In this document: positions 1 to 7,626 of the stretch, piece after piece
How positions within the stretch are numbered: position 1 is the stretch's first letter
Layout of the letters: every line of letters starts with the position of its first letter
Notes under the pieces: model-generated
What the model was told of the DNA's origin: nothing
The model's input: the letters and a program-made list of their open reading frames with translations, nothing else
Database searches by the model: none
Made by a program: the position numbers and the translations under genes
From: a virus
IMG/VR virus record: IMGVR_UViG_3300047370_000128
Coordinates: 1 to 20,060 of that record
Strand: one strand, 5' to 3'
DNA: 20,060 bases

Positions 1-1075
1 CAGAAATATCTGTAGGGTTATCAAGAACTCCACCGCTCGCTAATTTAATCTGATCATCAGGTCTGTCAATAACACCACCAGATGCAAACTTACGTTTTGG
101 TAGTGCTCTTGATTGCATACGTGGCATGAATCCACCCATTCCACCGCCTTGACCACGATTACTTGCCCATGGTTGACTAGATCCTCTACCTAATGGTCCA
201 ATAGGTTTAGTATATTGCCTGCTTTTTGACATGCGTGGCATTTTATTTCTGCCACCACGGCGACCTCTCCTTCCACCTATAAAACGTTTACCAACATTTA
301 ATATGTTGCCAAGAATACCACCACCGCCACCTTCAGGGCGGTCCCTTTCATTGTCATAACCAGTACCACCTACTTGCCTATTTCTACTTTCACCAGAAGT
401 TTCAATAGCAGCTGCTTCAGCACGATCTGCTGCTTTAATATTTTCAGTTAATTGCTCATTAGAAATAGTATTAGATTCTTCCTGGATCTTATTGTTCTTA
501 TTAAAATAAGACTTAAGACCATTAATATTGTCTGCTAATTTTACAACAACTGATGGTGTTTGATCTGCTGCTTCTTGATTCTTAAGACCATCAAGTTTAG
601 AACTAATTTCTTTAAACTTGATTGCAATTACACCTGCAAGTTTATCTACTGTGGATTGTTCTTTATATCCTGCATCTGATAAAGGTAACTCTGGTTGAAT
701 TACACCCTGCTTTGGTGGTGCTTGAAGTGATGCTTCAAACCTTTGTGCTTTTGTTAATGCTGGATCATTTTTATCGTCTGGATTAGATTGGAAGAACCCC
801 ATAGTTCTTCTTGCTTTATCACCTCCAAACTCACTGACCATTGCCTTACCAAAAAGACTACCAGGTTTTCGGTCAGTCTTTTCTTGTAGCAGATCTGATA
901 GTCTTAATTCTTCTTCGTCAGTTTTATTTGATTTTTCTTGAAGTTCTTTGATTTCATCTTCTCTACGCTTTCTAGCACTAGCAGCCATAGAAATGGCACT
1001 ACCAATCTTGTCTCCCATTGCGCCTGCAAGACTGCCATAGGATGGTTGTTCGTAACTTACAGTGCCTGCTGCCAT
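1..1075 (-). CDS. Tail/tape-measure-like structural protein, partial (cut by left edge)
   Basis: About 358 codons are present, from an ATG at 1073-1075; the 3' end lies outside the window. The N-terminal ~110 residues resemble the same part of the next gene upstream (1165-3786). Both carry a SLAG/TLAG-like helix followed by a short MAA-x-ARR/ARK stretch, then an FGGD motif, then DPAL with RF a few residues later. The middle is predicted coiled coil with many Gln, Glu and Lys. Gly/Arg-rich segments follow, and near the left edge ASGGV occurs twice about 17 residues apart, a motif typical of phage tape-measure and tail-hub proteins. A likely role is a virion tail-interior or hub protein. T4 gp29 and gp27/28 are alternatives that cannot be separated here. 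The fragment is real coding sequence, but its precise function is uncertain. Confidence 0.65.
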   Translation of the reverse strand, partial: MAAGTVSYEQPSYGSLAGAMGDKIGSAISMAASARKRREDEIKELQEKSNKTDEEELRLSDLLQEKTDRKPGSLFGKAMVSEFGGDKARRTMGFFQSNPDDKNDPALTKAQRFEASLQAPPKQGVIQPELPLSDAGYKEQSTVDKLAGVIAIKFKEISSKLDGLKNQEAADQTPSVVVKLADNINGLKSYFNKNNKIQEESNTISNEQLTENIKAADRAEAAAIETSGESRNRQVGGTGYDNERDRPEGGGGGILGNILNVGKRFIGGRRGRRGGRNKMPRMSKSRQYTKPIGPLGRGSSQPWASNRGQGGGMGGFMPRMQSRALPKRKFASGGVIDRPDDQIKLASGGVLDNPTDIS

Positions 1076-1158
1076 GAGTAAACCTTTTTAGCAAAAAATT
1101 AGCGGAGAATTTTTTTCGGAATTCGTGTAATCGTAAAGTTGATTTGCTTTCATCTATA

Positions 1159-1166
1159 TATTTATC
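1159..1166 (-). promoter_or_regulatory. Candidate T4-type late promoter (GATAAATA)
   Basis: On the minus strand the octamer GATAAATA matches the T4 late promoter box TATAAATA at 7 of 8 positions. It sits at the end of the upstream tail gene, about 84 nt before the start codon at 1075, in the only sizeable gap of the tail module. A transcript from it would have a leader of about 75 nt. Such AT-rich octamers occur often by chance, so this is tentative. Confidence 0.3.
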
Positions 1167-3786
1167 AATTAGTTCTCAACCTTTGGGTCTTAAAGTAATT
1201 GCCATCAACTTTCTGACCTTTTTCTGTGTAAAATACACGTTCAGTTGATCCCATTGGTCTTGGCGTAGACGCCACGTAACCAGAATTACCTCCCTCCATT
1301 ATGATAGGTACAATCACAGCACCTCCTTTCTTTGCTTGAGCTACAGTAGAAGGTAACACTGTAGCACCAGGTAGTACATCTGTTGGTGGACTTAATTGTT
1401 GTCCTCCACCAATGTGTTCATCAGCACTGTCTAAATTAGATGGTGTTTGAAGTCCACCAGCACCAACAGGATCAACACCTGCGGGTGTTTCAGTAGGTGG
1501 AGCATTAGGTGGTGTAGGTGGTGTGTCTGACATACCAGCAGTTAATCCCATCTTCTGAATCATACCTTCATAATAAGCAGGGGTATATTGTGCCTGAATA
1601 CGAGCAGCAGGGATTTCCCAATTTGCCATCCACCAATGTGCTGCAGCACCAGGTGAATCAAATGATTGTTTAAGATAGTCTGGTCCAGTAAATTCTTGTA
1701 GTGCATAATCTATCTGACCTTTCCAATTTGTTTTCCAATCAGGAACTGCTGCCATCATAGGACCACCACGACCTGCTGCCATATTCCATTGGAACAAACC
1801 AAACGATCCACCAATACCTTTATCACCATGAGCACCTAATTTAAATCCAGATTCTCTACTTATGTTTGCAACTAAACCTTTAGCATGGTTCTCAGTTAGT
1901 CCCTTAGATAGTAGATAGTTATAAACAGCGCCAGCAGTAGTTCTACCTTCACCGCCACCCATATCTACATCACCATTGAAATTTGCTGGTGCTCCTGTCA
2001 TTGTTTCACCAGGTTTAGCACCACCTTTACCTAAACCACCACCACCTGCTTCCAAGTCTTTATCATCTCCTGGATCAGTCAAGGATGATGTTGCTCCTTT
2101 TCCTAGTATACTTTTGACACTAAATTTAGCAACACCAAACAATCTAACCAGTGGTCCCATATATTGAGACAAAAATGGTTTCATCATATCAATACCAGGT
2201 GTACTATTGATGATATCCTGAGTAATGCCTAGAATAAATGGAACAGCAGAAACTGAACTACCAATATCAGATACTGCTTTAACTGTACTTCTTCCTACAG
2301 TAGATGTCAGATTAAATACTGATTCAGGTCCTGCTTCACCAGCAATAACACCACCTGATGCAAGTTTTTCTGGTGGTCCTTCTATAGGTCTATTAATATC
2401 AGGTCCAGGTCCATATGGGTCTGGTTGTGGTGTGTCTGCTTCATCTTCAAATCCAGACAGTCCTGCTGTTGGTGATGATGTGCCAGCATCAGATTCTTTT
2501 GGTTTAGTATCGCCCCCTCCACTACCACCAGTAAGTGCGTCATAAACAGCACCACCAACCATGTCACCAAGGAAACCACCAAGAATGGTTCCAGCAAGTG
2601 GTACAGGAATTAGTGTGCCTAATGCTCCACCAAGTGTAGCACCAACTGCTTTTGCTGCTGCTCTGCCAAGTGGTTCACCTAACATAAGTGACACTGCAAA
2701 GTCAATCAGACCACCAATAAGCGGAATGCGTTTAATGAGCGGTCTCATTAAACCTAGTGCTGCTTTCTTAATGAATGATTGAGTTACTTTAACTGCTGCA
2801 GTCTTGGCAAGTTTCTTACCACCAAATCGTAGTGCTGTCCTTTGGACAATTCTACCCGCACCTCGTCTTCCTACACTAGCAGACTTACCGAAGTAACTTC
2901 CACCATCTAATAAATCTAGAGCAGTGTCTAATAAACCTCCACCACCTTTTTCTTCTTCTTCTTTATCTCTAGGATCTTCTCTACTGTCATCAACTTTTAC
3001 GGTTGAAGCACGATCAACAGCAAACTCGCCGCGTTTCTCTACCTTTTTAACGTTTGCCGATTCATCTTGGTCACTTTGAAATCTAAGAAATCTATTCTTA
3101 ATTATATTTGATTTCTTTAGTAGTGTATTGTTTTCAGTTACTACTTCTTGTACTTGCTTGTTTGTATCCTGTTGGATTTCAATAGCAAGTGCGAGTTGTT
3201 CGCTACCTTTATCTTTAGCAGCAGATACTTCATCTATCTTACTGACAACTTCATCTGCAGCAGCAACTAACTCGGCGTTTGATTCACTACCTCCTTGCGG
3301 TGCTTGTAGTGGACCCTGCTGTATATCATAACTTGGTTGTACTTGTGCAGAAAATCTACCTGACTTACCCAGTGCTGGGTCTTGAACATCAGTAGGATCT
3401 GACGAAAACGTACCTTTAGTCCTGTTAACTAAGTCACCACCAAATTGAAACTTTAATGCTTTCTTTAGGTAGTGTCCTTTTTCCTTAGGAATTTTGTTTG
3501 GATCTTTACGACGTGCATCTGCCGCCATGTTAAAAGATTCCTTGACCTTACCGCCAAGAAATCCTGCTAGAGTATCACCTTGCCCAGTAGATGATACCTT
3601 AATGACTTGAAATTTTTTCTTTTTATACTTTACCTTAGATTCAGATGGTAAAGGTTGTGCTTCTCCATCAGGTTCATTATAAATCTGCTCCAACAAAGGA
3701 TCCAGCATGTTCTCATCAAAGCCCTTTGACATACGGTCAATGACTTCTTGTAACTGCTTTTTCCTTTGTGGATCTACTTCAGGCAT
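1165..3786 (-). CDS. Tape-measure/baseplate-hub-like protein with tail lysozyme domain
   Basis: This 873-aa virion protein probably acts inside the tail and digests peptidoglycan during DNA entry. Residues 1-150 are the module shared with the downstream gene. Residues 170-280 are charged and probably coiled coil. Residues 340-420 are a long Gly/Ala/Leu hydrophobic region typical of tape measures. Residues 476-490 carry LASGGV followed by GEAGPES, the tape-measure family motif. Residues 615-745 match the phage tail lysozyme fold (Phage_lysozyme2 type): NISRESGF places the candidate catalytic Glu at 645, and GSFGLFQW follows. A Pro-rich linker and C-terminal tail end the protein. Its position just after the gp26/gp51-like pair is where tape-measure genes normally sit. 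The start codon overlaps the end of the gp51-like ORF by 8 nt. T4 instead carries its lysozyme on gp5, so equating this with T4 gp29 is inference. Confidence 0.8.
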   Translation of the reverse strand: MPEVDPQRKKQLQEVIDRMSKGFDENMLDPLLEQIYNEPDGEAQPLPSESKVKYKKKKFQVIKVSSTGQGDTLAGFLGGKVKESFNMAADARRKDPNKIPKEKGHYLKKALKFQFGGDLVNRTKGTFSSDPTDVQDPALGKSGRFSAQVQPSYDIQQGPLQAPQGGSESNAELVAAADEVVSKIDEVSAAKDKGSEQLALAIEIQQDTNKQVQEVVTENNTLLKKSNIIKNRFLRFQSDQDESANVKKVEKRGEFAVDRASTVKVDDSREDPRDKEEEEKGGGGLLDTALDLLDGGSYFGKSASVGRRGAGRIVQRTALRFGGKKLAKTAAVKVTQSFIKKAALGLMRPLIKRIPLIGGLIDFAVSLMLGEPLGRAAAKAVGATLGGALGTLIPVPLAGTILGGFLGDMVGGAVYDALTGGSGGGDTKPKESDAGTSSPTAGLSGFEDEADTPQPDPYGPGPDINRPIEGPPEKLASGGVIAGEAGPESVFNLTSTVGRSTVKAVSDIGSSVSAVPFILGITQDIINSTPGIDMMKPFLSQYMGPLVRLFGVAKFSVKSILGKGATSSLTDPGDDKDLEAGGGGLGKGGAKPGETMTGAPANFNGDVDMGGGEGRTTAGAVYNYLLSKGLTENHAKGLVANISRESGFKLGAHGDKGIGGSFGLFQWNMAAGRGGPMMAAVPDWKTNWKGQIDYALQEFTGPDYLKQSFDSPGAAAHWWMANWEIPAARIQAQYTPAYYEGMIQKMGLTAGMSDTPPTPPNAPPTETPAGVDPVGAGGLQTPSNLDSADEHIGGGQQLSPPTDVLPGATVLPSTVAQAKKGGAVIVPIIMEGGNSGYVASTPRPMGSTERVFYTEKGQKVDGNYFKTQRLRTN

Positions 3787-3904
3787 TTTGCTTTTGCTTT
3801 TCTTCTAGTTCTTTAAGATACTGATTAAGCAGGGAGACATAGACGGTTCGCTCCCATGGCATCATGTCTTCAACTTCCGTCAAAGAGTATTTATGATGTT
3901 GCAT
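3779..3904 (-). CDS. 51: gp51-like / tail-assembly chaperone C-terminal ORF, probably expressed by -1 frameshift from gp26
   Basis: From its first ATG this encodes 41 aa, beginning MQHHKYSLTEVEDMMPWER and ending in a charged helix with EELEEKQK-like composition. The YS-LTE-x-E-x-M-PWER pattern is what I expect of the small downstream partner of tail-assembly chaperones and of gp51-like proteins in T4-type cyanophages. No Shine-Dalgarno precedes the ATG. The frame stays open upstream, with no stop, back to the slippery site at 3961-3967 inside gp26. It is therefore more likely made as a C-terminal extension of gp26 (coding 3779-3967 in the -1 frame, about 60 extra residues) than as a free peptide. 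Its stop overlaps the start of the tape-measure-like gene by 8 nt. The gene is confident; the gp51 name is less so. Confidence 0.65.
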   Translation of the reverse strand: MQHHKYSLTEVEDMMPWERTVYVSLLNQYLKELEEKQKQNA

Positions 3905-3911
3905 CAATGCA

Positions 3912-3967
3912 AAGTTTGTTCTATAGTAATTTTCAAGACTATTATAAAACAAACTTATCCGAAAAAA
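3912..3967 (-). other. Programmed -1 ribosomal frameshift site (slippery heptamer plus stem-loop)
   Basis: On the minus strand the last codons of gp26 read TCT TTT TTC GGA TAA. This contains T TTT TTC, a canonical X XXY YYZ heptamer in the correct frame, at 3967-3961. Four nucleotides downstream begins a 14-bp stem: AAGTTTGTTTTATA (3956-3943) pairs with TATAGAACAAACTT (3925-3912), with one G-U pair and a 17-nt loop. Slippage by -1 enters exactly the open frame of the gp51-like ORF. This matches the lambda G/GT arrangement just upstream of the tape-measure gene. The use of the site is inferred; the elements are seen directly. Confidence 0.8.
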
Positions 3968-4671
3968 GATGCCAAGCCCTCAAGTGTGTAAGAAGATTCG
4001 ACTCCAGTAGTAGGATTGACTACCTTAAATGTGTGACGTAACACAGGCATCGTCTTGAAAAACTTTTGAATAGATTCAAATTGTTTCTGTGTTAGTTGCT
4101 CAATAAATTCTACCTTCTCTTTATGAGTAGTTGTAGTCTCATCAAATACTTCATCGCCCTCAAATATTTGCTCGATGCAAGTTGCGACCATATTAAATAC
4201 AGTATCTGGATCATCAATCTCATTACCAATAAGTGTGATGTCAATAAATTCTTCGAGACCAGGATATCCCATGATAAGTCCAACCTTATCAGTCAGCATA
4301 ATTTTAGTATCATGTCCCTCTGGATAGTATACATGAACATCATTCAAATCAATAGTATAATCAACAACAGTTTTGTTATCATCTAGACAAGTAATCTTCA
4401 TGGGAATATCTTCACCCACAGATACTGATCTGATTTTTAGAAACAAATACTCTAGATCAAATGATGTAAGTTCAGACAATTTAATGCGTGACTTCACACA
4501 GTTGCTAACAATATCTTTTACTGCTCTTTTTATTTCATCTTTGTCTTCACTTTGTGTTGCAATGAGCAGAACTTTTTCTTCCCTGACTAAGAAAGGACGG
4601 TACTTAACTTTCTTTTTAGACGAAGGCAATTCAAGTTCATAACTCGGAGTAACAACTGATGGTAATGCCAT
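3955..4671 (-). CDS. 26: Baseplate hub / tail-assembly protein gp26
   Basis: This 238-aa protein resembles the T4 gp26 family (T4_baseplate). It opens with MALPSVVTPSYELELPSS followed by a basic YRPFLVREEKVL segment, then a helical region, and then a YYPEGHDTKIMLTDKVGL-like central part. T4 gp26 is slightly shorter, about 208 aa. It acts in assembly of the baseplate hub, and its genomic position suggests a tail-assembly-chaperone role. The ORF follows gp54 by 6 nt, so it is co-transcribed, and it ends in a strong -1 frameshift signal that joins it to the gp51-like ORF. The zero-frame product ends in ASFFG; the frameshifted product would continue for about 60 residues. Confidence 0.75.
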   Translation of the reverse strand: MALPSVVTPSYELELPSSKKKVKYRPFLVREEKVLLIATQSEDKDEIKRAVKDIVSNCVKSRIKLSELTSFDLEYLFLKIRSVSVGEDIPMKITCLDDNKTVVDYTIDLNDVHVYYPEGHDTKIMLTDKVGLIMGYPGLEEFIDITLIGNEIDDPDTVFNMVATCIEQIFEGDEVFDETTTTHKEKVEFIEQLTQKQFESIQKFFKTMPVLRHTFKVVNPTTGVESSYTLEGLASFFG

Positions 4672-4677
4672 GATAAT

Positions 4678-5484
4678 TTAACCTTTATAATTTTGAATAT
4701 TATTGTACGTAATGTTGTGCTTGGAATAATAAAAATTCGCTGTCACTTTTGTTGCTTGAGATGTTCCATATGATAATGGAACAGAGTCAATAGAATATGG
4801 GTACACATCTAACAGAGTGTATGTCATTGATGCTCTAGAATTAGGAGCATTTTCACCTTTCTCTGTCTTAGTTATGGTACAGTTAGCAAGGTACTCATCA
4901 GGATAAGATAGTCTAACAGACCTTTCTACTTGAAGTTTATTACCTTGTGCTGACTTATCTTTTTGAGATGATAGTGTCAATCCACTATTGAGATCAGGTT
5001 TTATTAGGTCACCGTTTGATGCAGCGTACTCCTGAAATATAGTACCATACCATAAGTTTAAAAACTTTAGCGGTGTCATATCAGCATCACAAATCCATCC
5101 CAGTTGAAAGTCGGTGAACACCCTAGTGTGTGGGTAATTAACTTGACCCTCACCTAAGAATCTACCTGTTGTCTGCCCTGTAGCAGCAGAAATATTAGGA
5201 AGTTGTGCTTCATCACAAAAATATTTAAGAATCATCCCCTTTTTATTTACATCAGTAGTTGGAATTAATCCACCAGCAAAACCTTCTTGGTCTCCAACCT
5301 TAGTTGTGCTACCACCTGAGAGACCCATTCCAAAGTCTTGCATGACTTTATACAATGAAGTGTCCTGTCTTTTCTGTGTCTCAGCATTTGTGAGAATAGG
5401 AAAGAACCATTCTATATCATAATTATTGCTATAGGAGAGACCTCCATGAGCATTGATAGTTTCTATAAAATTTCTTAATGACAC
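4678..5484 (-). CDS. 54: Baseplate tail-tube initiator-like protein gp54 (tail-tube fold)
   Basis: This 268-aa protein begins with GTG and reads MSLRNFIETINAHGGLSYSN. Its layout fits the tail-tube / gp54 family. It has an N-terminal SLRNF...GGLS...YDIEW strand region, then CDEAQLPN, then a loop before YPHTRVFTDFQLGWICD. After that come a DM-x-PLKFLNLWY segment and a C-terminal TYTLLDVYPYSIDSVPLSY followed by beta strands. These are the landmarks of tube proteins that polymerise on the baseplate. T4 gp54 starts the tail tube on the hub and is about 320 aa. No good Shine-Dalgarno is visible before the GTG. A candidate late promoter lies about 30 nt upstream. The tube-like fold is well supported; assignment to gp54 rather than another tube paralogue rests on context. 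Confidence 0.6.
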   Translation of the reverse strand: MSLRNFIETINAHGGLSYSNNYDIEWFFPILTNAETQKRQDTSLYKVMQDFGMGLSGGSTTKVGDQEGFAGGLIPTTDVNKKGMILKYFCDEAQLPNISAATGQTTGRFLGEGQVNYPHTRVFTDFQLGWICDADMTPLKFLNLWYGTIFQEYAASNGDLIKPDLNSGLTLSSQKDKSAQGNKLQVERSVRLSYPDEYLANCTITKTEKGENAPNSRASMTYTLLDVYPYSIDSVPLSYGTSQATKVTANFYYSKHNITYNNIQNYKG

Positions 5485-5492
5485 TCTAAATA
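5485..5492 (+). promoter_or_regulatory. Candidate late promoter for the plus-strand gp4 operon (TCTAAATA)
   Basis: The octamer TCTAAATA matches the T4 late box TATAAATA at 7 of 8 bases. It lies 25 nt before the gp4 start codon, so a transcript would begin about 20 nt ahead of the gene. It sits in the 33-nt gap between divergent structural genes, where a promoter is required. Confidence 0.4.
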
Positions 5493-5512
5493 AAAGTGAT
5501 GGTTTATAATTA

Positions 5513-5520
5513 TATTTATG
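5513..5520 (-). promoter_or_regulatory. Candidate late promoter for the minus-strand tail operon (CATAAATA)
   Basis: On the minus strand CATAAATA matches 7 of 8 bases of TATAAATA and lies about 30 nt upstream of the gp54 GTG start. It overlaps the gp4 start codon on the other strand. With the TCTAAATA box it would form a compact divergent late promoter pair. Confidence 0.35.
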
Positions 5521-5955
5521 GCATATTCAGGAGTGTATAAACCTACTAACCCAGAGAAGTACAAGGGCAATCCTACCCGCATCATTTATAGAAGTCTCTG
5601 GGAAAGAAAATTTATGTTTTTCTGTGACCATAGTAATAGTATAGTACAGTGGGGTAGTGAGGAAGTAATCATTCCTTATCGTTGCCCGACTGATGGTAGA
5701 GTACATCGCTACTATCCTGATTTTTATATCAAAGTGAAGTCTAAGTCAGGCGCTCTTTGTAAGTATCTAATCGAAGTTAAACCTAAGAAACAGACACAAC
5801 CCCCGAATGATAAACCAAAAAAGAAGACTGCCTCTTGGAAAAGAGAAGTCCTAACTTATGCTAAGAACCGCGCAAAGTGGGAGGCAGCTGAGGACTTCTG
5901 TGAGGACAGGCAGATGAAATTTTTAATCCTCACCGAAGATCATCTAGGAGTCTAA
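5518..5955 (+). CDS. 4: Head completion protein gp4 (nuclease-like fold)
   Basis: The 145-aa product starts MAYSGVYKPTNPEKYKG and continues with IIYRSLWERKFMFFCD, WGSEEVIIPYRCP, VHRYYPDFYIKVK and YLIEVKPKKQT. These are the landmarks of T4 gp4 (gp50/65), about 150 aa, which acts at head completion before tail joining. The spaced YPDFYI...LIEVKPK pattern resembles a TnsA-like / PD-(D/E)XK nuclease core, with the Asp in PDF and the Glu-x-Lys in IEVKPK as candidate metal-binding residues. It is the first gene of the plus-strand block and is separated from the next gene by one base, which indicates translational coupling. Confidence 0.9.
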   Translation: MAYSGVYKPTNPEKYKGNPTRIIYRSLWERKFMFFCDHSNSIVQWGSEEVIIPYRCPTDGRVHRYYPDFYIKVKSKSGALCKYLIEVKPKKQTQPPNDKPKKKTASWKREVLTYAKNRAKWEAAEDFCEDRQMKFLILTEDHLGV

Positions 5956-5956
5956 A

Positions 5957-6619
5957 ATGGCACAAGGATTTGGATCAATTCAACGCAATCTAAAAACCGA
6001 TGCTGGAAATACACTGTTTGAAAAAATAACATCCGCTACTGGTGGAGAAAAGAAAAGTTTGTCATGGTATAGAAGTGCAGTTCGAGCAGCAGCAACAACA
6101 TACAAGAAAGATTTAAGTAAGTTTGTGAGTGATGAAAGGAAATCTAATACTGATGGCAATGTCCTACGTAGGTATCCTAAAGAGGGACATCTTTTTATGT
6201 TTGAATACACAGCAAAGATGAGACACCTACCATACTATGATAAATTTCCACTTGTTTATGTTGTTAAAGCATCACCAACTGAATTCTTTGGTGCTAACCT
6301 ACACTATATGAATCCAAAGAAAAGAATACAATGTGTTTCTAAGTTAATGAATAACAGAATTGACATTCCTAAGAAATGCTTTCATAAATACTTGCAGAAT
6401 CATGTTGATGGTCTCTTTCTAGATCTTGCTGCTGATGAGTGGGACACAGCTATACTATTACCAACTGAAGATTTTGTAAAAAATATAGGTTCATCATCAT
6501 TTCCTTACGATAAAGAACTTGTTTGGGAAGAAACAAATGAATCTTTTTACGATAAGATCAAAGGCACTAGAGTAATACAAAGTTATGGTAAACAATCAGA
6601 CAAGGAGATGGTGACGTAA
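5957..6619 (+). CDS. 2: DNA end protector protein gp2-like
   Basis: This 220-aa protein has an N-terminal helical part (SWYRSAVRAAATTYKK), then GHLFMFEYTAKMRHLPYYDKF and PLVYVV, and later FGANLHYMNPKKRI. The -Y-x-PYYDKFPLV ... GxNLHY-x-P-x-x-R pattern is characteristic of the T4 gp2 / DNA-end-protector family, which binds packaged DNA ends and guards them from host RecBCD. T4 gp2 is longer, about 274 aa. Neighbours gp4 and gp53 are also next to gene 2 in T4. The stop overlaps the gp48 start as TAATG. The name depends on recalled family motifs. Confidence 0.6.
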   Translation: MAQGFGSIQRNLKTDAGNTLFEKITSATGGEKKSLSWYRSAVRAAATTYKKDLSKFVSDERKSNTDGNVLRRYPKEGHLFMFEYTAKMRHLPYYDKFPLVYVVKASPTEFFGANLHYMNPKKRIQCVSKLMNNRIDIPKKCFHKYLQNHVDGLFLDLAADEWDTAILLPTEDFVKNIGSSSFPYDKELVWEETNESFYDKIKGTRVIQSYGKQSDKEMVT

Positions 6620-7626
6620 TGCCTGACGAAAAACCAAAGTATACTTTTAATAATAAAAGCAATAGAACTAAAGCAGGAAGCGAAATTTTAAAGTATCCTG
6701 AAGGAAAACTATACACAGAACAAACTGATTATGTTTCGTTTGAATTTAAAGAATATTCCCCACCTTTTGCTAGAGATAAAAATCCTCTACAAAAAAACGC
6801 TATCCAAACATACAACTCTAGCATATCAAGTCTAAAAAGTATTCCTGGTATGCCTCGCATTTGTATGTACATGCCTGAAGATATAGGTACTGAGTACGGT
6901 GCAACCTGGGGTGGTAAAGCGTTTACTAACACTGGTGCTGATGCATTAAGATCTGCTGGTGCTTTATTGGGAGGCGATGGCAAAGGTGGATTTGGTGATG
7001 CTGCTGCAAGCATTACAAAAGATGTTGGTAACATGTTCCAACGTGGTGAAGCATTGTTAGCAGATGGTATCGCAACAGCAATTAATAATATACCAGGTAA
7101 AGTTGGTGGTTCTATTGGTATTAATGATGTACTAGGTGGAGTTGGTGGTGTTATTCTTAATCCAAATACAGAATTACTGTTCTCTGGATTTGATCTAAGA
7201 CAATTTGGATTAAGTTTTAAGTTGCAACCGAATAACGAAAAAGAAGCAAAAGAAATTCGCGATATTCTTACCACATTTAAAAGGGCAGCACTGCCTGGGT
7301 TCGGTACTAATGGTGCTAGATTGAATCCATTTAAGAATAATGATAAGCCTAAGGAAGGATCAAAAACAGAATCAAAACACAACAGAAACTACATCAGTCT
7401 TCCTTCACTGTGTATTATTAGATTCATGAAAGGATCTAATGAGCATCCATACTTGACACAATACAAACCATGTGCTCTAACAAATGTTGCCATTAGTTAT
7501 ACACCTGACGGTCAGTATTCTACATACAGTGACGGTTCACCCGTTGCGTCAACGTTGACATTACAATTCACAGAAACAAAACTTGTCTACCGCGATGAGA
7601 TCCGTTACGGAGGAGCATCACTCTAA
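6619..7626 (+). CDS. 48: Baseplate tail-tube cap protein gp48-like
   Basis: The 335-aa product has an N-terminal segment with YPEGKLYTEQTDYVSFEFKE and PGMPRICMYMPEDIG. A low-complexity Gly/Ala/Asp middle follows (about residues 95-185), with a helix-forming region likely to be flexible or membrane-like. The C-terminal half contains LFSGFDLRQFGLSFKLQP, then a SLPSLCIIRFM strand and TPDGQYSTYSDGSP before LTLQFTETKLVYRDE. This C-terminal pattern is typical of tube-initiator/cap proteins such as T4 gp48 (about 364 aa), which sits on the hub under the tail tube. It is coupled by TAATG overlaps to the genes before and after it. Confidence 0.7.
   Translation: MPDEKPKYTFNNKSNRTKAGSEILKYPEGKLYTEQTDYVSFEFKEYSPPFARDKNPLQKNAIQTYNSSISSLKSIPGMPRICMYMPEDIGTEYGATWGGKAFTNTGADALRSAGALLGGDGKGGFGDAAASITKDVGNMFQRGEALLADGIATAINNIPGKVGGSIGINDVLGGVGGVILNPNTELLFSGFDLRQFGLSFKLQPNNEKEAKEIRDILTTFKRAALPGFGTNGARLNPFKNNDKPKEGSKTESKHNRNYISLPSLCIIRFMKGSNEHPYLTQYKPCALTNVAISYTPDGQYSTYSDGSPVASTLTLQFTETKLVYRDEIRYGGASL

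Noticed and set aside
1976-3331. Several plus-strand open frames of 63-106 codons across the tape-measure-like gene
   Set aside because: They lie entirely within a long, motif-bearing minus-strand gene, have low-complexity Pro/Ser composition and no ribosome binding signals; they are antisense shadows.
6729-7382. Minus-strand open frame of 217 codons
   Set aside because: Antisense to gp48, which has recognisable motifs and coupled starts; the shadow is Pro/Ser/Leu-rich with no family resemblance.
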